NCBI GenBank assembly: GCA_047602465.1
Contig: JASGHF010000002.1
Coordinates: forward strand, 186,001-250,000
Origin: JADZAI01 sp047602465
GTDB taxonomy: Bacteria > Pseudomonadota > Alphaproteobacteria > Micropepsales > Micropepsaceae
Reading direction: 5' to 3'
DNA length: 64,000 nt
Position 1 is the stretch's first letter, and every line of letters begins with the position of its first letter. This document shows positions 39,592-48,810 of the stretch, in pieces. A program made the translations under genes and the position numbers. The notes beneath the pieces were generated by a model that did no database searches, had not been told where the DNA came from, and was given only the letters and a program-made list of their open reading frames with translations.

Positions 39592-40149
39592 ATGCGCATC
39601 ACCTGGCCGACCGTCCTCACGCTGCTCAGGATCGTTCTGATCCCGGTGATGGTCGCCCTCTTCTATGTCGGCACCGATACCGCCCGCTGGGCCGCCCTCG
39701 CCGTCTTCATCGTCGCCGCTCTCACCGACTGGTTTGACGGCTGGCTTGCCCGCCGCACCAATACCGGCTCGCGCCTCGGCGAAATGCTCGATCCCATCGC
39801 CGACAAGCTCATCGTCGCCGCCGCGCTGGTGATGATGGTGAAGGACGCGACCATCCACGACTACACGGTCATCGCCGCCATCGTGATCGTCAGCCGCGAG
39901 ATCCTGCTCTCGGGCCTCAGGGAATATCTCGCCGCCGCGCAGGTGAAGGTCCGCGTCTCGCGCATCGCCAAGCTGAAGACGGCGATCCAGATGGTCGCGA
40001 TCTGCGTCCTCATCGCCGCGCCGCCGCTCGTGCCGTTCTGGCCCGATATCGATCTCGCCGGCGCCGTCGGTCTCTGGGTCGCGGCCGCCCTCACCGTCTA
40101 CACCGGCTGGGGCTATCTGGTGGCGAGCCTCAGATACATGGAGGACTGA
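39592..40149 (+). CDS. pgsA: CDP-diacylglycerol-glycerol-3-phosphate 3-phosphatidyltransferase
   Basis: The 185-residue membrane enzyme has the CDP-alcohol phosphotransferase motif D-G-x2-A-R-x8-G-x3-D-x3-D, seen as 'DGWLARRTNTGSRLGEMLDP' followed by 'IADK'. Its 'ITWPTVLTLLRIVLIPVMV' N-terminus is typical of PgsA. It makes phosphatidylglycerol phosphate in the inner membrane. uvrC-pgsA-moaD-moaE is the usual alphaproteobacterial order. moaD starts in the overlapping TGATG. Confidence 0.95.
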   Translation: MRITWPTVLTLLRIVLIPVMVALFYVGTDTARWAALAVFIVAALTDWFDGWLARRTNTGSRLGEMLDPIADKLIVAAALVMMVKDATIHDYTVIAAIVIVSREILLSGLREYLAAAQVKVRVSRIAKLKTAIQMVAICVLIAAPPLVPFWPDIDLAGAVGLWVAAALTVYTGWGYLVASLRYMED

Positions 40150-40400
40150 TGCGCGTCCTCTATTTCGCCTGGGTCCGCGAACGCACCGGCACGGCGGAAG
40201 AAACCGTCACCCCGCCCGCCACCGTCACCACCGCCGCCGCATTGGCCGACTGGCTCAGCCAGCGCAGCGAAGGCCACGCCGCCGCCTTCGCCAACCGTAC
40301 GAAACTCCGCCTCGCCATCAACCACGAGCAGGCATCGTTCGCCGACCCCGTCGCCGCCAACGACGAAATCGCCTTCTTCCCCCCGATGACGGGCGGCTAG
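40149..40400 (+). CDS. moaD: Molybdopterin synthase sulfur carrier subunit
   Basis: The 83-residue ubiquitin-like protein begins 'RVLYFAWVRERTGTAEETV' and ends in the required 'FFPPMTGG' di-glycine, which is thiocarboxylated to donate sulfur to precursor Z. Its ATG overlaps the pgsA stop by one base. A palindromic repeat separates it from moaE. Confidence 0.93.
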   Translation: MRVLYFAWVRERTGTAEETVTPPATVTTAAALADWLSQRSEGHAAAFANRTKLRLAINHEQASFADPVAANDEIAFFPPMTGG

Positions 40401-40415
40401 CGCCATGACGCGCTC

Positions 40416-40466
40416 CCCTCCTCCTCATCCTGAGGAGGCCGCGCAGCGGCCATCTCGAAGGACGCA
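40416..40466 (+). repeat. CTCATCCTGAGG-type dispersed repeat between moaD and moaE
   Basis: CCTCCTCA-TCC-TGAGGAGG (40420-40438) forms an 8-bp hairpin, followed by CCGCGCAGCGGCCATCTCGA and AGGACGCAC. This is the well-known alphaproteobacterial element 'CCTCATCCTGAGGAGGCCGCGCAGCGG...CTCGAAGGACGC'. Its AAGGA (40458-40462) is the only ribosome site in front of moaE. Confidence 0.8.
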
Positions 40467-40471
40467 CTGAC

Positions 40472-40912
40472 GTGCCCGTCCGCATCCAGACCGAAGATTT
40501 CGACACCGCGCACGAACTCGCTGCGCTCTCTTCCGGCCGCGACGATATCGGCGCCGTCGTCACCTTCACCGGCCTCGTCCGTGGCGGCGGCATCACCGCG
40601 CTCACGCTCGAACACTATCCCGGCATGACGGAAACGGCTCTCGAAGCCATCGAGGCCGAAGCCCTGAAGCGCTGGCCCCTGAAAGCCAGCCTCATCGTCC
40701 ACCGCGTCGGCACGCTCGCCCCCGGCGCGCAGATCGTCCTCGTCGCCACGGCTTCCGAAAGCCGCCACGCCGCCTTCGAAGCCGCCAGCTTCCTCATGGA
40801 CTACCTGAAAACCGACGCCCCCTTCTGGAAGCGCGAAGACAAGGCCGACGGCACCGCCGCATGGGTGGACGCCCGCGAAAGCGACACGACAGCCAAAGAC
40901 CGCTGGCGTTAG
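40472..40912 (+). CDS. moaE: Molybdopterin synthase catalytic subunit
   Basis: GTG 40472 gives 146 residues with the MoaE pattern: 'IGAVVTFTGLVRGG', 'LTLEHYPGMTETALEAIE', 'HRVGTLAPGAQIVLVATAS', 'ASFLMDYLKTDAPFWKRE'. It joins two MoaD thiocarboxylates with precursor Z to form molybdopterin. The active-site lysines lie in 'YLKTDAPFWKRE'. The Shine-Dalgarno AAGGA is contributed by the repeat element preceding it. The stop overlaps the convergent parE by 4 bp. Confidence 0.94.
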   Translation: MPVRIQTEDFDTAHELAALSSGRDDIGAVVTFTGLVRGGGITALTLEHYPGMTETALEAIEAEALKRWPLKASLIVHRVGTLAPGAQIVLVATASESRHAAFEAASFLMDYLKTDAPFWKREDKADGTAAWVDARESDTTAKDRWR

Positions 40913-41208
40913 ATGTCGCCGTCGCGAAACACGAGCGCATAGTCGCGCGCGCCGTGAATGACGCGCACGATCTCGACATGGTCAGTGACGCGGTAGAAAA
41001 CGAGATAGGGTCCGACGACCCGCTTGAGAAGCTTCAAGTCGGCAAGCTCCGGTTCGACGGGATAGGCGAGCGGCATGGAAGCCAAAGCATCGCAGGCGCG
41101 GCTGAGCCGTTCGATGAAAGCAACCGCACCACGCGGGCTGTCTTCGGCAATCCAGTCGCCGATGGCTTCGACATCGCCTTCTGCAGCGCGCGTATAGCGA
41201 ACCTTCAC
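40909..41208 (-). CDS. parE: ParE/RelE family toxin
   Basis: The 99-residue protein fits the ParE branch of the RelE superfamily: 'MKVRYTRAAEGDVEAIGDWIAED', 'AVAFIERLSRACDALASMPLAYP', 'LKRVVGPYLVFYRVTDHVEIVRVIHGARD'. ParE toxins typically poison DNA gyrase. Its start overlaps the antitoxin stop by 4 bp and its stop overlaps moaE. The conserved C-terminal 'HGARD' is intact, so the toxin should be functional. Confidence 0.93.
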   Translation of the reverse strand: MKVRYTRAAEGDVEAIGDWIAEDSPRGAVAFIERLSRACDALASMPLAYPVEPELADLKLLKRVVGPYLVFYRVTDHVEIVRVIHGARDYALVFRDGDI

Positions 41209-41456
41209 TTCGCCATCGCTTCGTATTTCGCGCGGAGCCGATCAAAGACTTCATCGGCAGGACGGAGCATACCCGCGTCCGCCTCAGCGAGGCCAGCTTC
41301 CAGCTTGGCGCGCAGATCCGCAAACCGCTTCTCGCGCTCCTGAACCAGACGCACGCCCTCGCGCAGCACCTCGCTCTTCGAGCCATAACGGCCCTCCGAC
41401 ACGAGCTCCGCGACCGCTTCTTCCAGCTTGGCTCCAAGATCGACGCTGATAGGCAT
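41205..41456 (-). CDS. parD: ParD-type antitoxin
   Basis: The 83-residue protein has the ParD ribbon-helix-helix start 'PISVDLGAKLEEAVAELVSEGRYGSKSEVLREGVRLVQERE' and a helical toxin-binding tail. It binds ParE and represses its own promoter. The arrangement parD-parE with a 4-bp overlap is standard. A good promoter (TTGATA, 16 bp, CATAAT on the minus strand, about 41478-41506) is followed by short ATAA/TTAT half sites that may be the operator. Confidence 0.92.
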   Translation of the reverse strand: MPISVDLGAKLEEAVAELVSEGRYGSKSEVLREGVRLVQEREKRFADLRAKLEAGLAEADAGMLRPADEVFDRLRAKYEAMAK

Positions 41457-41477
41457 AGGACACCTCCGCCCCGATTA

Positions 41478-41506
41478 TGCCCCGCCAATAACTATTATCA
41501 AGCCAA
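41478..41506 (-). promoter_or_regulatory. parDE promoter
   Basis: Read on the minus strand, TTGATA and CATAAT are spaced 16 bp; ATAA-TAG-TTAT inside the spacer is an inverted repeat suited to a ParD dimer. It lies about 30 bp upstream of the parD ATG. Confidence 0.6.
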
Positions 41507-41602
41507 GTTCTCGCGCCCGTCTCCTGGGACCAGAAGTCCATATCCGAAATCGCGAGGAACGAGAGGACGGCACAACCCAATGGTTTCTACGTGGCTGGGC
41601 CT

Positions 41603-42400
41603 TCAAATACCGCGAGACAACCACTCTCCTTCGAACAAGTGATCGAGGCGAGCTGCTGCAAGCGCGGCCTCGGTGCCGAAAAAACCTGTCGAAATAGCCT
41701 CGTACTCGACCTCACATTTCAGCGCACGATCAGGCGTGTAAATTTGACTGGGCACCCAAATCGGATAGCGCAACCGCACATCGGGCGCCTCCGACGGCGT
41801 CGAGTACTTGACCGGAACGAACGACATGACCGGCCTTGATGACAGCAAGTCGTCCGTCGTGATCGCTACGTCGTAGTCCTGCACCTCGCTGGTCAGGCGA
41901 AGATCAAAGTAGCCGGCATTTCTGAAAGCCTCGCCGATCAGCGCCTCCATCACGGGCTGAATTTGCGTGCTGGATGGAAGATACACGCCGGCTTCGGATG
42001 CCGTTTTCGCAAGCGCATCGCCCATCGCCCTGACGTCGTCGTCAAACGAATGCTCCACAGCCGACCAGAGCGCCTTGCGGAAAGCGGTTGGGTTCGAAAT
42101 GCCTGCAAGCACGCGCATTTCGGCCCACCACACGCGCGTCGCTTCAAATTTTACATTGGTCCAGTAGGCGATTTCGCTCGCTGCGTTTTCGTCAGCCAGG
42201 CGCGCGTAACGCGCAATTGCATCCCGCTGACTCTGGCCCTCTTCCGGCTCCCACTTGAATCCATACACCTGCGCAGGCTCATCCAACGGCGACTTGCCCG
42301 TCAGACGGTAAAACGGGTGATACGCATCGAAGTAAGAGTGGGAATAGTCAGCGCGCCAAATGGCCTCGACAACGCGCGACTCGTTTCCCTCGTCCGTCAC
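41603..42400 (-). CDS. Hypothetical protein coupled to ilvE
   Basis: GTG 42400 overlaps the ilvE stop (GTGA) and gives 265 residues. Visible segments: 'VVEAIWRADYSHSYFDAYHPF', 'FKWEPEEGQSQRDAIARYARLADENAA', 'SFDDDVRAMGDALAKTASEAGVYLP', 'YDVAITTDDLLSSRPVMSFVPV', 'VEYEAISTGFFGTEAALAAARLDHLF'. It is soluble and mixed alpha/beta; no domain recognised. Somewhat lower GC and different codon choice from ilvE hint at later insertion behind ilvE. The frame is open further into ilvE, but that extension is a shadow. Confidence 0.6.
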   Translation of the reverse strand: MTDEGNESRVVEAIWRADYSHSYFDAYHPFYRLTGKSPLDEPAQVYGFKWEPEEGQSQRDAIARYARLADENAASEIAYWTNVKFEATRVWWAEMRVLAGISNPTAFRKALWSAVEHSFDDDVRAMGDALAKTASEAGVYLPSSTQIQPVMEALIGEAFRNAGYFDLRLTSEVQDYDVAITTDDLLSSRPVMSFVPVKYSTPSEAPDVRLRYPIWVPSQIYTPDRALKCEVEYEAISTGFFGTEAALAAARLDHLFEGEWLSRGI

Positions 42401-43290
42401 GCCGCCCTGCGCTCGCCGCGCACTTCCGCCGCATAGTCTTCCATCAGCGTCTGGCTGATCTTGGCCGGCGTGAACTTGTACGGCCCGATCTCCGAGATCG
42501 GCGTCACTTCCGCGCCCGTGCCGCACAGGAAGGCTTCCGTGAACGTCGACAGCTCTTCCGGCATGATGTGGCGCTCGACCACCTCGATCTGCCGCGCCTT
42601 GGCGAGCGCGATCACCGACTGGCGCGTGATGCCGTTGAGGAAGCAGTCCGGCGTCGGCGTATGGATCGCGCCGTCCTTCACGAAGAACATGTTGGCGCCC
42701 GTCGCCTCGGCGACATAGCCGCGATAGTCGAACATCAGCGCGTCCTGATAGCCCTTGGCCTCGGCCGCATGCTTCGACAGCGTGCAGATCATATAGAGGC
42801 CGGCGGCCTTGGCATGGCACGGGGCGCTTTCGGGGCTGGGCCGCTTCCACGACGCGATATCGAGGCGGATGCCCTTCATCTTCGTCGCCGGGTCGAACAT
42901 CGAGGGCCACAGCCAGGCCGCGATCGCGACATGGATCTTCGAGTGCTGCGCGCTCACCGCCATCATCTCGCTGCCGCGCCAGGCGACGGGCCGCAGATAG
43001 GCGTCCGAGAAGCCGTTGGCCTTCACCACCTCGTCCTTGGCGGCCAGGATGGTTTCGGCGTCGTAGGGAATCTTGAATCCCATCAGCTCGCCGGATTTGA
43101 AAAACCTCTCGGTGTGCTCGGCCGATTTGTAGATCTTCCCGCCATAGGCGCGCTCGCCTTCGAACACGCACGACCCGTAATGCAGGCCGTGGGTCAGCGC
43201 GTGGATCTTGGCGTCGCGCCACGGCACCATCTTGCCGTCGAACCAGATGAAGCCATCACGGTCGTCGAAGGGCAGGATCGCGGCGGACAT
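42397..43290 (-). CDS. ilvE: Branched-chain amino acid aminotransferase
   Basis: The 297-residue fold-type IV aminotransferase has 'THGLHYGSCVFEGERAY' near the N-terminus, 'AYLRPVAWRG', PLP lysine Lys161 in 'PCHAKAAGLY', 'VAEATGANMFFVKDG' and 'TPDCFLNGITRQSV'. It makes valine, leucine and isoleucine from the 2-oxo acids with glutamate. Divergent from petP with 63 bp between, so the MarR-type PetP could affect it. The TTGACA at about 43343-43348 (minus strand) may be its -35. Confidence 0.95.
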   Translation of the reverse strand: MSAAILPFDDRDGFIWFDGKMVPWRDAKIHALTHGLHYGSCVFEGERAYGGKIYKSAEHTERFFKSGELMGFKIPYDAETILAAKDEVVKANGFSDAYLRPVAWRGSEMMAVSAQHSKIHVAIAAWLWPSMFDPATKMKGIRLDIASWKRPSPESAPCHAKAAGLYMICTLSKHAAEAKGYQDALMFDYRGYVAEATGANMFFVKDGAIHTPTPDCFLNGITRQSVIALAKARQIEVVERHIMPEELSTFTEAFLCGTGAEVTPISEIGPYKFTPAKISQTLMEDYAAEVRGERRAA

Positions 43291-43316
43291 AGGAACCTCT
43301 CGGGATCACACAGGGC

Positions 43317-43354
43317 TTGGCGTTTGCTAAGACCCGCGCCTATATATGTCAACA
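43317..43354 (+). promoter_or_regulatory. Promoter of petP, possibly leaderless
   Basis: TTGGCG (43317-43322) and TATATA (43341-43346) are 18 bp apart; the start point expected 7-8 bases later coincides with the ATG at 43354. No Shine-Dalgarno sequence is visible before that ATG, in keeping with leaderless translation. Confidence 0.45.
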
Positions 43355-43863
43355 TGACTGACCTTAAATCAGACAGCCGCCACGGCGTCTCGCTGCTCTA
43401 TCTGCGCGAGGACGAACTGCGCCGGGGCATCGAGCTGCTGTTTTTCGGCTATCGCGATTTCATCTCCGAATCCGACGCGGAGCTCGAGGCGCTGGGCCTC
43501 GGCCGCGCCCATCACCGGGCGCTCCATTTCGTCGGCCGCAAGCCCGACCTTTCGGTCAGCGAGCTGCTCGAAATCCTCAAGATCACGAAGCAGAGCCTCG
43601 GCCGCGTCCTGAAGGATCTCACCGCCCGCGGCCTCATCGACCAGAAACAGGGCCGCCGCGACCGCCGCCAGCGCCTGCTCCGCCTCACCGAGGCCGGCAA
43701 TGTCCTCCACGCCCGGCTCCTGAACGGACAGCGCACGCGCATCGCCCGCGCCTTCCGCGAGGCCGGGCCGGATGCCGTCGCCGGTTTCCGCAAGGTGCTG
43801 GCCGGCCTCATCACCGAAGACGAACGCAGCCGCGTCCTCGCCATGATCGGCCAGGGCCCGTAA
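43354..43863 (+). CDS. petP: PetP-like MarR family regulator
   Basis: The 169-residue protein has a MarR winged helix: 'LYLREDELRRGIELLFFGYRDF', 'HHRALHFVGRKPDLSVSELLEIL', recognition helix 'ITKQSLGRVLKDLTARGLI', wing 'RRDRRQRLLRLTEAG'. It matches PetP, the MarR partner of response regulator PetR in Rhodobacter and relatives. petR begins 11 bp later. The gene for ilvE is divergent, the conserved neighbourhood for petP. Ligand unknown. Confidence 0.88.
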   Translation: MTDLKSDSRHGVSLLYLREDELRRGIELLFFGYRDFISESDAELEALGLGRAHHRALHFVGRKPDLSVSELLEILKITKQSLGRVLKDLTARGLIDQKQGRRDRRQRLLRLTEAGNVLHARLLNGQRTRIARAFREAGPDAVAGFRKVLAGLITEDERSRVLAMIGQGP

Positions 43864-43873
43864 GGAATCGCGC

Positions 43874-44589
43874 ATGGCCGAACCCTCAGCCGCCCCTGTC
43901 GACGTCGAAGGCGATGGCCGCCACATCCTGGTGGTGGACGACGACACGCGCATCCGCACGCTGCTTCAGCGCTTCCTCACCACCAACGGCTACCGCGTCA
44001 CCATGGCGGGCGACGCCGCAGAGGCGCGCCTGCATCTGCGCAACTTCACCTTCGACCTCATCGTCCTCGACGTGATGATGCCCGGCGAGGACGGCATGGC
44101 CCTCACCGCCTCGCTCCGTAAAACCAACGACGTGCCGATCCTGCTCCTCACCGCGCGCGGCGAAAGCGCCGACCGCATCGCGGGGCTTGAGGCCGGGGCC
44201 GACGACTACCTCGCCAAACCGTTCGAGCCGCGCGAGCTGCTTCTGCGCGTCGCCGCCATCGGCCGCCGCGCCCGCGCCGAGCGTTCGGCGCTGAAGGAAA
44301 TCCGCATGGGCAGCTTCCGCTTCGATCCCGAACGCGGCGAGATGACCAGGGACGGCCGCCAGGTGAAACTCACCGGCGCCGAGACCGCTCTCCTCCGCAT
44401 CCTCTCCGCCAGCGCCGGCAAGCCGATCAGCCGCCTCGAACTCGCCCAGCGCACGGGCGCGGGCCTTGAACGCTCCATCGACGTCCAGGTCACGCGCCTC
44501 CGCCGCAAGATCGAAACCGACCCCAAGATGCCGCTCTATCTCCAGACGGTGCGCTCCATCGGTTATGTCCTCGTGCCCGATGGTGTCGC

Positions 44590-44593
<4 letters not shown>
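43874..44593 (+). CDS. petR: OmpR-family response regulator (PetR-like)
   Basis: The 239-residue protein has a receiver domain ('ILVVDDDTRIRTLLQRFL', phospho-acceptor Asp66 in 'FDLIVLDVMMPGEDG', 'LLTARGESADRIAGLEAGADDYLAKPF') and an OmpR winged helix ('GAETALLRILSASAGKPISRLEL', 'IDVQVTRLRRKIE'). It resembles PetR. A histidine kinase of the EnvZ type lies 2.2 kb downstream on the same strand (46764-48143) and is the likely partner. The stop overlaps the ABC transporter start (GTGA). Confidence 0.92.
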
Positions 44594-45530
<937 letters not shown>

Positions 45531-45534
<4 letters not shown>

Positions 45535-46292
45535 ACTGGTACGCCCTCCGCGCGATCTATCGCTTCGAGATGGACCGCATGCGGCGCACGCTGCTGCAGA
45601 GCCTCGTCACGCCCGTCATCACCACCTCGCTCTATTTCGTCGTGTTCGGTTCGGCCATCGGCGGCCGCATGGCCGAGATCGACGGCGTCGCCTACGCCGC
45701 CTTCATCGTGCCGGGCCTCGTCATGCTCTCGCTGCTGACGGAGAGCATCTTCAACGCCTCGTTCGGCATCTACATGCCCAAATTCACCGGCACGGTGTAC
45801 GAAATCCTCTCCGCCCCCATCTCGCCGTTCGAGATCATCATCGGCTATGTCGGCGCCGCGGCCACGAAAACGCTGATCCTCGGCTTCGTCATTCTCGCCA
45901 CCGCGCGGCTCTTCGTGCCGTTCGAAATCCTGCACCCCGGCGCGATGCTCGCCTTCCTCGTCCTCACCGCCATAGCCTTCTGCCTCATGGGCTTCGCGAT
46001 CGGCGTCTGGGCCGACGGGTTCGAGAAGATGCAGATCATCCCGATGATGATCGTCATGCCGCTCACCTTTCTGGGCGGCAGCTTCTATTCGATCAGGATG
46101 CTCCCGGAATTCTGGCAGCAGGTCTCGCTGTTCAACCCGGTCGTCTATCTGGTCAACGGCTTCCGCTGGAGCTTCTACGGCCAGTCGGATGTCGGCATCG
46201 GCTCCAGCCTCGGCATGATCGCCGCCTTCATCGCCCTCTGCATCGCTTTGATCTGGTGGATGTTCCGCACCGGCTACAAACTGAAGAATTAG
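45531..46292 (+). CDS. ABC-2 type transporter permease
   Basis: The 253-residue inner membrane protein has six hydrophobic helices and ABC-2 features ('LYFVVFGSAIGGRMAEIDGVAYAAFIVPG', 'FGIYMPKFTGTVYEILSAPISPFEI', 'LTFLGGSFYSIRMLPEFWQ', 'FNPVVYLVNGFRWSFYG'), as in NodJ/DrrB-type exporters. Start overlaps the ATPase stop (ATGA). Completes the petP-petR-ABC operon. Confidence 0.93.
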
Positions 46293-46331
46293 CTTCCTCA
46301 TGGCCGCCCCAGGGGCGGTCGTGCGGAGGCG

Positions 46332-46742
46332 CTATAAAATCTCCAGCACCTTCTCCGCGGGCCGGCACAGCCTCACGCCCTTGTCGCTCTCCACGATCGG
46401 GCGCTGCACCAGCTCCGGATGGACCAGCATCTCGGCCACGATTCGCGCGTCGGCAACGGCCGGGTCGCCAAGACCCAGCTTCACCGCCCAGGCTTCCTCG
46501 GCCCGCAGCCAATCCCGCGGCTTGACGCCCGCTGTCCGCATCAGCCGCAGCAGAAGCGCCGCGCTCCACCCGCTATAGAGATACGGGGCGATGATCACCT
46601 CGCGCTCGCTCGCCTGCAGCATCTCGAGGACCGCCCGCGATTTGCTGCATTTCGGGTTGTGATAGATCGTGACCTTGCCTGCCAAAGCGCCCTGTTCCGC
46701 GATGTCGAATTGCGTGCGGGAACCAGATAGTATCTTCCCCAT
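46332..46742 (-). CDS. arsC: ArsC-family glutaredoxin-type reductase
   Basis: From ATG 46742 it has 136 residues; the ArsC fold proper begins at 'KVTIYHNPKCSKSRAVLEML', with active-site Cys in 'NPKCSKSR', 'LRLMRTAGVKPRDWLRAEE', and arginines in 'QRPIVESDKGVRLCRPAEKVLEIL'. Such proteins reduce arsenate with glutathione/glutaredoxin, though many Spx/ArsC relatives have other roles. A TTG start at 46685 would give the more usual 117 residues. No arsB or arsR is nearby, so arsenate reduction is uncertain. Divergent from the histidine kinase. Confidence 0.85.
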   Translation of the reverse strand: MGKILSGSRTQFDIAEQGALAGKVTIYHNPKCSKSRAVLEMLQASEREVIIAPYLYSGWSAALLLRLMRTAGVKPRDWLRAEEAWAVKLGLGDPAVADARIVAEMLVHPELVQRPIVESDKGVRLCRPAEKVLEIL

Positions 46743-46763
46743 GCCAGTGTCGATGACCTGTCG

Positions 46764-48143
46764 ATGACGACGCCCTCTTCCGACCGCGCCGCCGCGAAGC
46801 CCGCGCCGCGCGAACCCGCCGCCACAGGTCTCCGCCGCTTCCTGCCGCGCCGGCTGTTCCTGCGTTCGCTGCTCATCGTCGTCGTGCCGATGGTGCTGCT
46901 GCAGGCGGTCGTCACCTATCTCTTCATCGTCGACCACGAGGCGCGGACCACCGCCAACCTCACGCGCGGCGTCGTCGACCAGATGACCCTCGTCATCGAG
47001 CTCATCCAGGGCGAGCCGCTGGAAGCCAAGCGCCACGAACTTTCCAGCGAGGCGTCGGGCCGTCTCGGCATGGCCGTCACCTATCTGCCAGGGGCGACGC
47101 TGCCCACCGAAGCCGGCACCACCGACACCCAGGTCGGCGAACAGATCAGCCTCGAAATGGACAGCCGCATCCCCGAGCCGCACTGGTTCAACGCCACGCG
47201 CTTCGGCGAGTTCGTCGATCTGCGCGTCGCGGTCGACAATGCCGGCGTCCTGCGTTTCCAGATCGAGCGCAAGCGTTTCATCAACATCAACATGCACCTC
47301 TTCCCGCTCTGGATGATGGTCTTGTCCTTCGTCCTTCTCGGCGTCGCGATCCTGTTCCTCCGCAACCAGATCCGCCCGATCCAGCGCCTCGCCGCAGCGG
47401 CCGAGGCGTTCGGGCGCGGCCGCGACGTGCCGGATTTCAAACCGGCCGGCGCCACCGAGGTTCGCCGCGCCGCCATCGCCTTCATCGGCATGAAACAGCG
47501 CCTCGCGCGCCAGATGGCGCAGCGCACCGAAATGCTGGCCGGCGTCAGCCACGATCTCCGCACGCCGCTCACCCGCATGAAGCTCGAACTCGCCATGATG
47601 GGCGGCGACGAGGCCTGCAGGAAAGACCTGCTCGGCGACATCGCCGAGATGGAGCGTATGCTCGACGAATATCTCGCCTTCGCGCGCGGCGAGGGCGGCG
47701 AGCAGCCGGCCGAGGCCGATATCGAAGCGCTCGCCGCCGAAATCGCCGACGAGGCCCGCCGCAAATCCGGCGCGCCGCTGGAACTCGTCACCCTTGGCAA
47801 GCTCGCCGTCGTCGTGAAACGCAACGCGCTGAAGCGCTGCATCGTGAACCTCGTCGACAACGCGATGAAATACGGCACCCGCGTCCGCCTCACCGTCCGC
47901 CGCACCGAGGAAGATCTGGAAGTCGTTGTCGAGGATAACGGTCCCGGCATCCCGCCGGAGCGCCGTCAGGAAGCCTTCAAGCCGTTCCGCCGCCTCGATG
48001 CCGATGGCCGCAACCTCTCCAGCGGCGGCGTCGGACTGGGCCTCGCCATCGCCCGCGACATCGCGCGCGGCCATGGCGGCGATGTCCGCCTCGGCGACAG
48101 CGACCTCGGCGGCCTCAAGGCCACCATCCGCATCCCGGTCTAG
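46764..48143 (+). CDS. EnvZ-like sensor histidine kinase
   Basis: The 459-residue kinase has a membrane helix at about 33-55 ('LRSLLIVVVPMVLLQAVVTYLFI'), a periplasmic loop, a second helix near 180-199, HAMP ('RNQIRPIQRLAAAAEAFGRGR'), HisKA with His263 in 'GVSHDLRTPLTRMKLEL', and ATPase motifs 'NLVDNAMKYG', 'EDNGPGIPPE', 'GVGLGLAI'. This is the EnvZ/RstB type and a plausible partner for PetR at 43874, from which it is separated by the exporter and arsC. Its stop overlaps the convergent spore coat U gene by 4 bp. Confidence 0.93.
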   Translation: MTTPSSDRAAAKPAPREPAATGLRRFLPRRLFLRSLLIVVVPMVLLQAVVTYLFIVDHEARTTANLTRGVVDQMTLVIELIQGEPLEAKRHELSSEASGRLGMAVTYLPGATLPTEAGTTDTQVGEQISLEMDSRIPEPHWFNATRFGEFVDLRVAVDNAGVLRFQIERKRFININMHLFPLWMMVLSFVLLGVAILFLRNQIRPIQRLAAAAEAFGRGRDVPDFKPAGATEVRRAAIAFIGMKQRLARQMAQRTEMLAGVSHDLRTPLTRMKLELAMMGGDEACRKDLLGDIAEMERMLDEYLAFARGEGGEQPAEADIEALAAEIADEARRKSGAPLELVTLGKLAVVVKRNALKRCIVNLVDNAMKYGTRVRLTVRRTEEDLEVVVEDNGPGIPPERRQEAFKPFRRLDADGRNLSSGGVGLGLAIARDIARGHGGDVRLGDSDLGGLKATIRIPV

Positions 48144-48628
48144 TACGTCACCGTCGCCACCACGACATCGGTATATGTCCCCGGCCCCGGCGTCGTCTGC
48201 GGCGGCACGCGGCCATAGACCGTCAGCGTCTGCGCCGCGCCATTGCCCGTTCCCGCCGCCGTATCGACGCCGATCGACACGCCCCAGAGCTGCGTATGGC
48301 CCGGATCGCGATACAGTCCATAGGTGACGGTCTGCGAGGCGGGGCCGGTCATCCGCCGCGCGCCGATCGTCGCGCCGATGCCCGCGCCGGCGCTCAACGC
48401 CACCGTGTAGGGCGTGCCGGTCGTGCATTGCACGCTCAGCGTCGTCGTCGCATCGACATTCGCGGCGAGGACGCCGCTGGCGCCGAAATCGATATCCGGC
48501 ACGGCGTTGATCAGGCACTCGCTCAGGATGTCGAGCCTGACATTGATATTGGCCGTCGCGGTTGCGGCGTCCGCCGTCAACGCGGTCACGATGGCCAACC
48601 CGAAGGCGGCCGGCACATTTATCATCAT
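48140..48628 (-). CDS. Spore coat protein U (SCPU) domain protein
   Basis: The 162-residue protein has a signal peptide (MMINVPAAFGLAIVTALTADA) and one SCPU domain: 'ATANINVRLDILSECLIN', 'DIDFGASGVLAANVDATTTLSVQCTTGTPYTVALSAG', 'GLYRDPGHTQLWG', 'TVYGRVPPQTTPGPGTYTDVVVATVTY'. SCPU proteins are pilus subunits of Csu-type chaperone-usher systems, usually next to a chaperone and usher; none is nearby, so this is an orphan subunit. Two adjacent ATGs (48628, 48625) could both serve. Confidence 0.88.
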   Translation of the reverse strand: MMINVPAAFGLAIVTALTADAATATANINVRLDILSECLINAVPDIDFGASGVLAANVDATTTLSVQCTTGTPYTVALSAGAGIGATIGARRMTGPASQTVTYGLYRDPGHTQLWGVSIGVDTAAGTGNGAAQTLTVYGRVPPQTTPGPGTYTDVVVATVTY

Positions 48629-48810
48629 GGAGAAACCCTGAACCGGAATCGTCTCCACAGCATGCGCGCGGGCCGCTAGCTGCACGTAAAGCGCGCCAAC
48701 GTCCCGATTGCAGGTTTCTTGTAGTCGACGCGGCGGGATTGCGCGGTTGGCGTGACGGTTCCGCCGTATGACGGCGGCGTCTCCGGCGCTCTATGCAGAA
48801 AATTTGGAGT

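Noticed and set aside
37647..39620. 657-codon antisense frame across uvrC
   Set aside because: Shadow of uvrC; low complexity and no recognisable fold.
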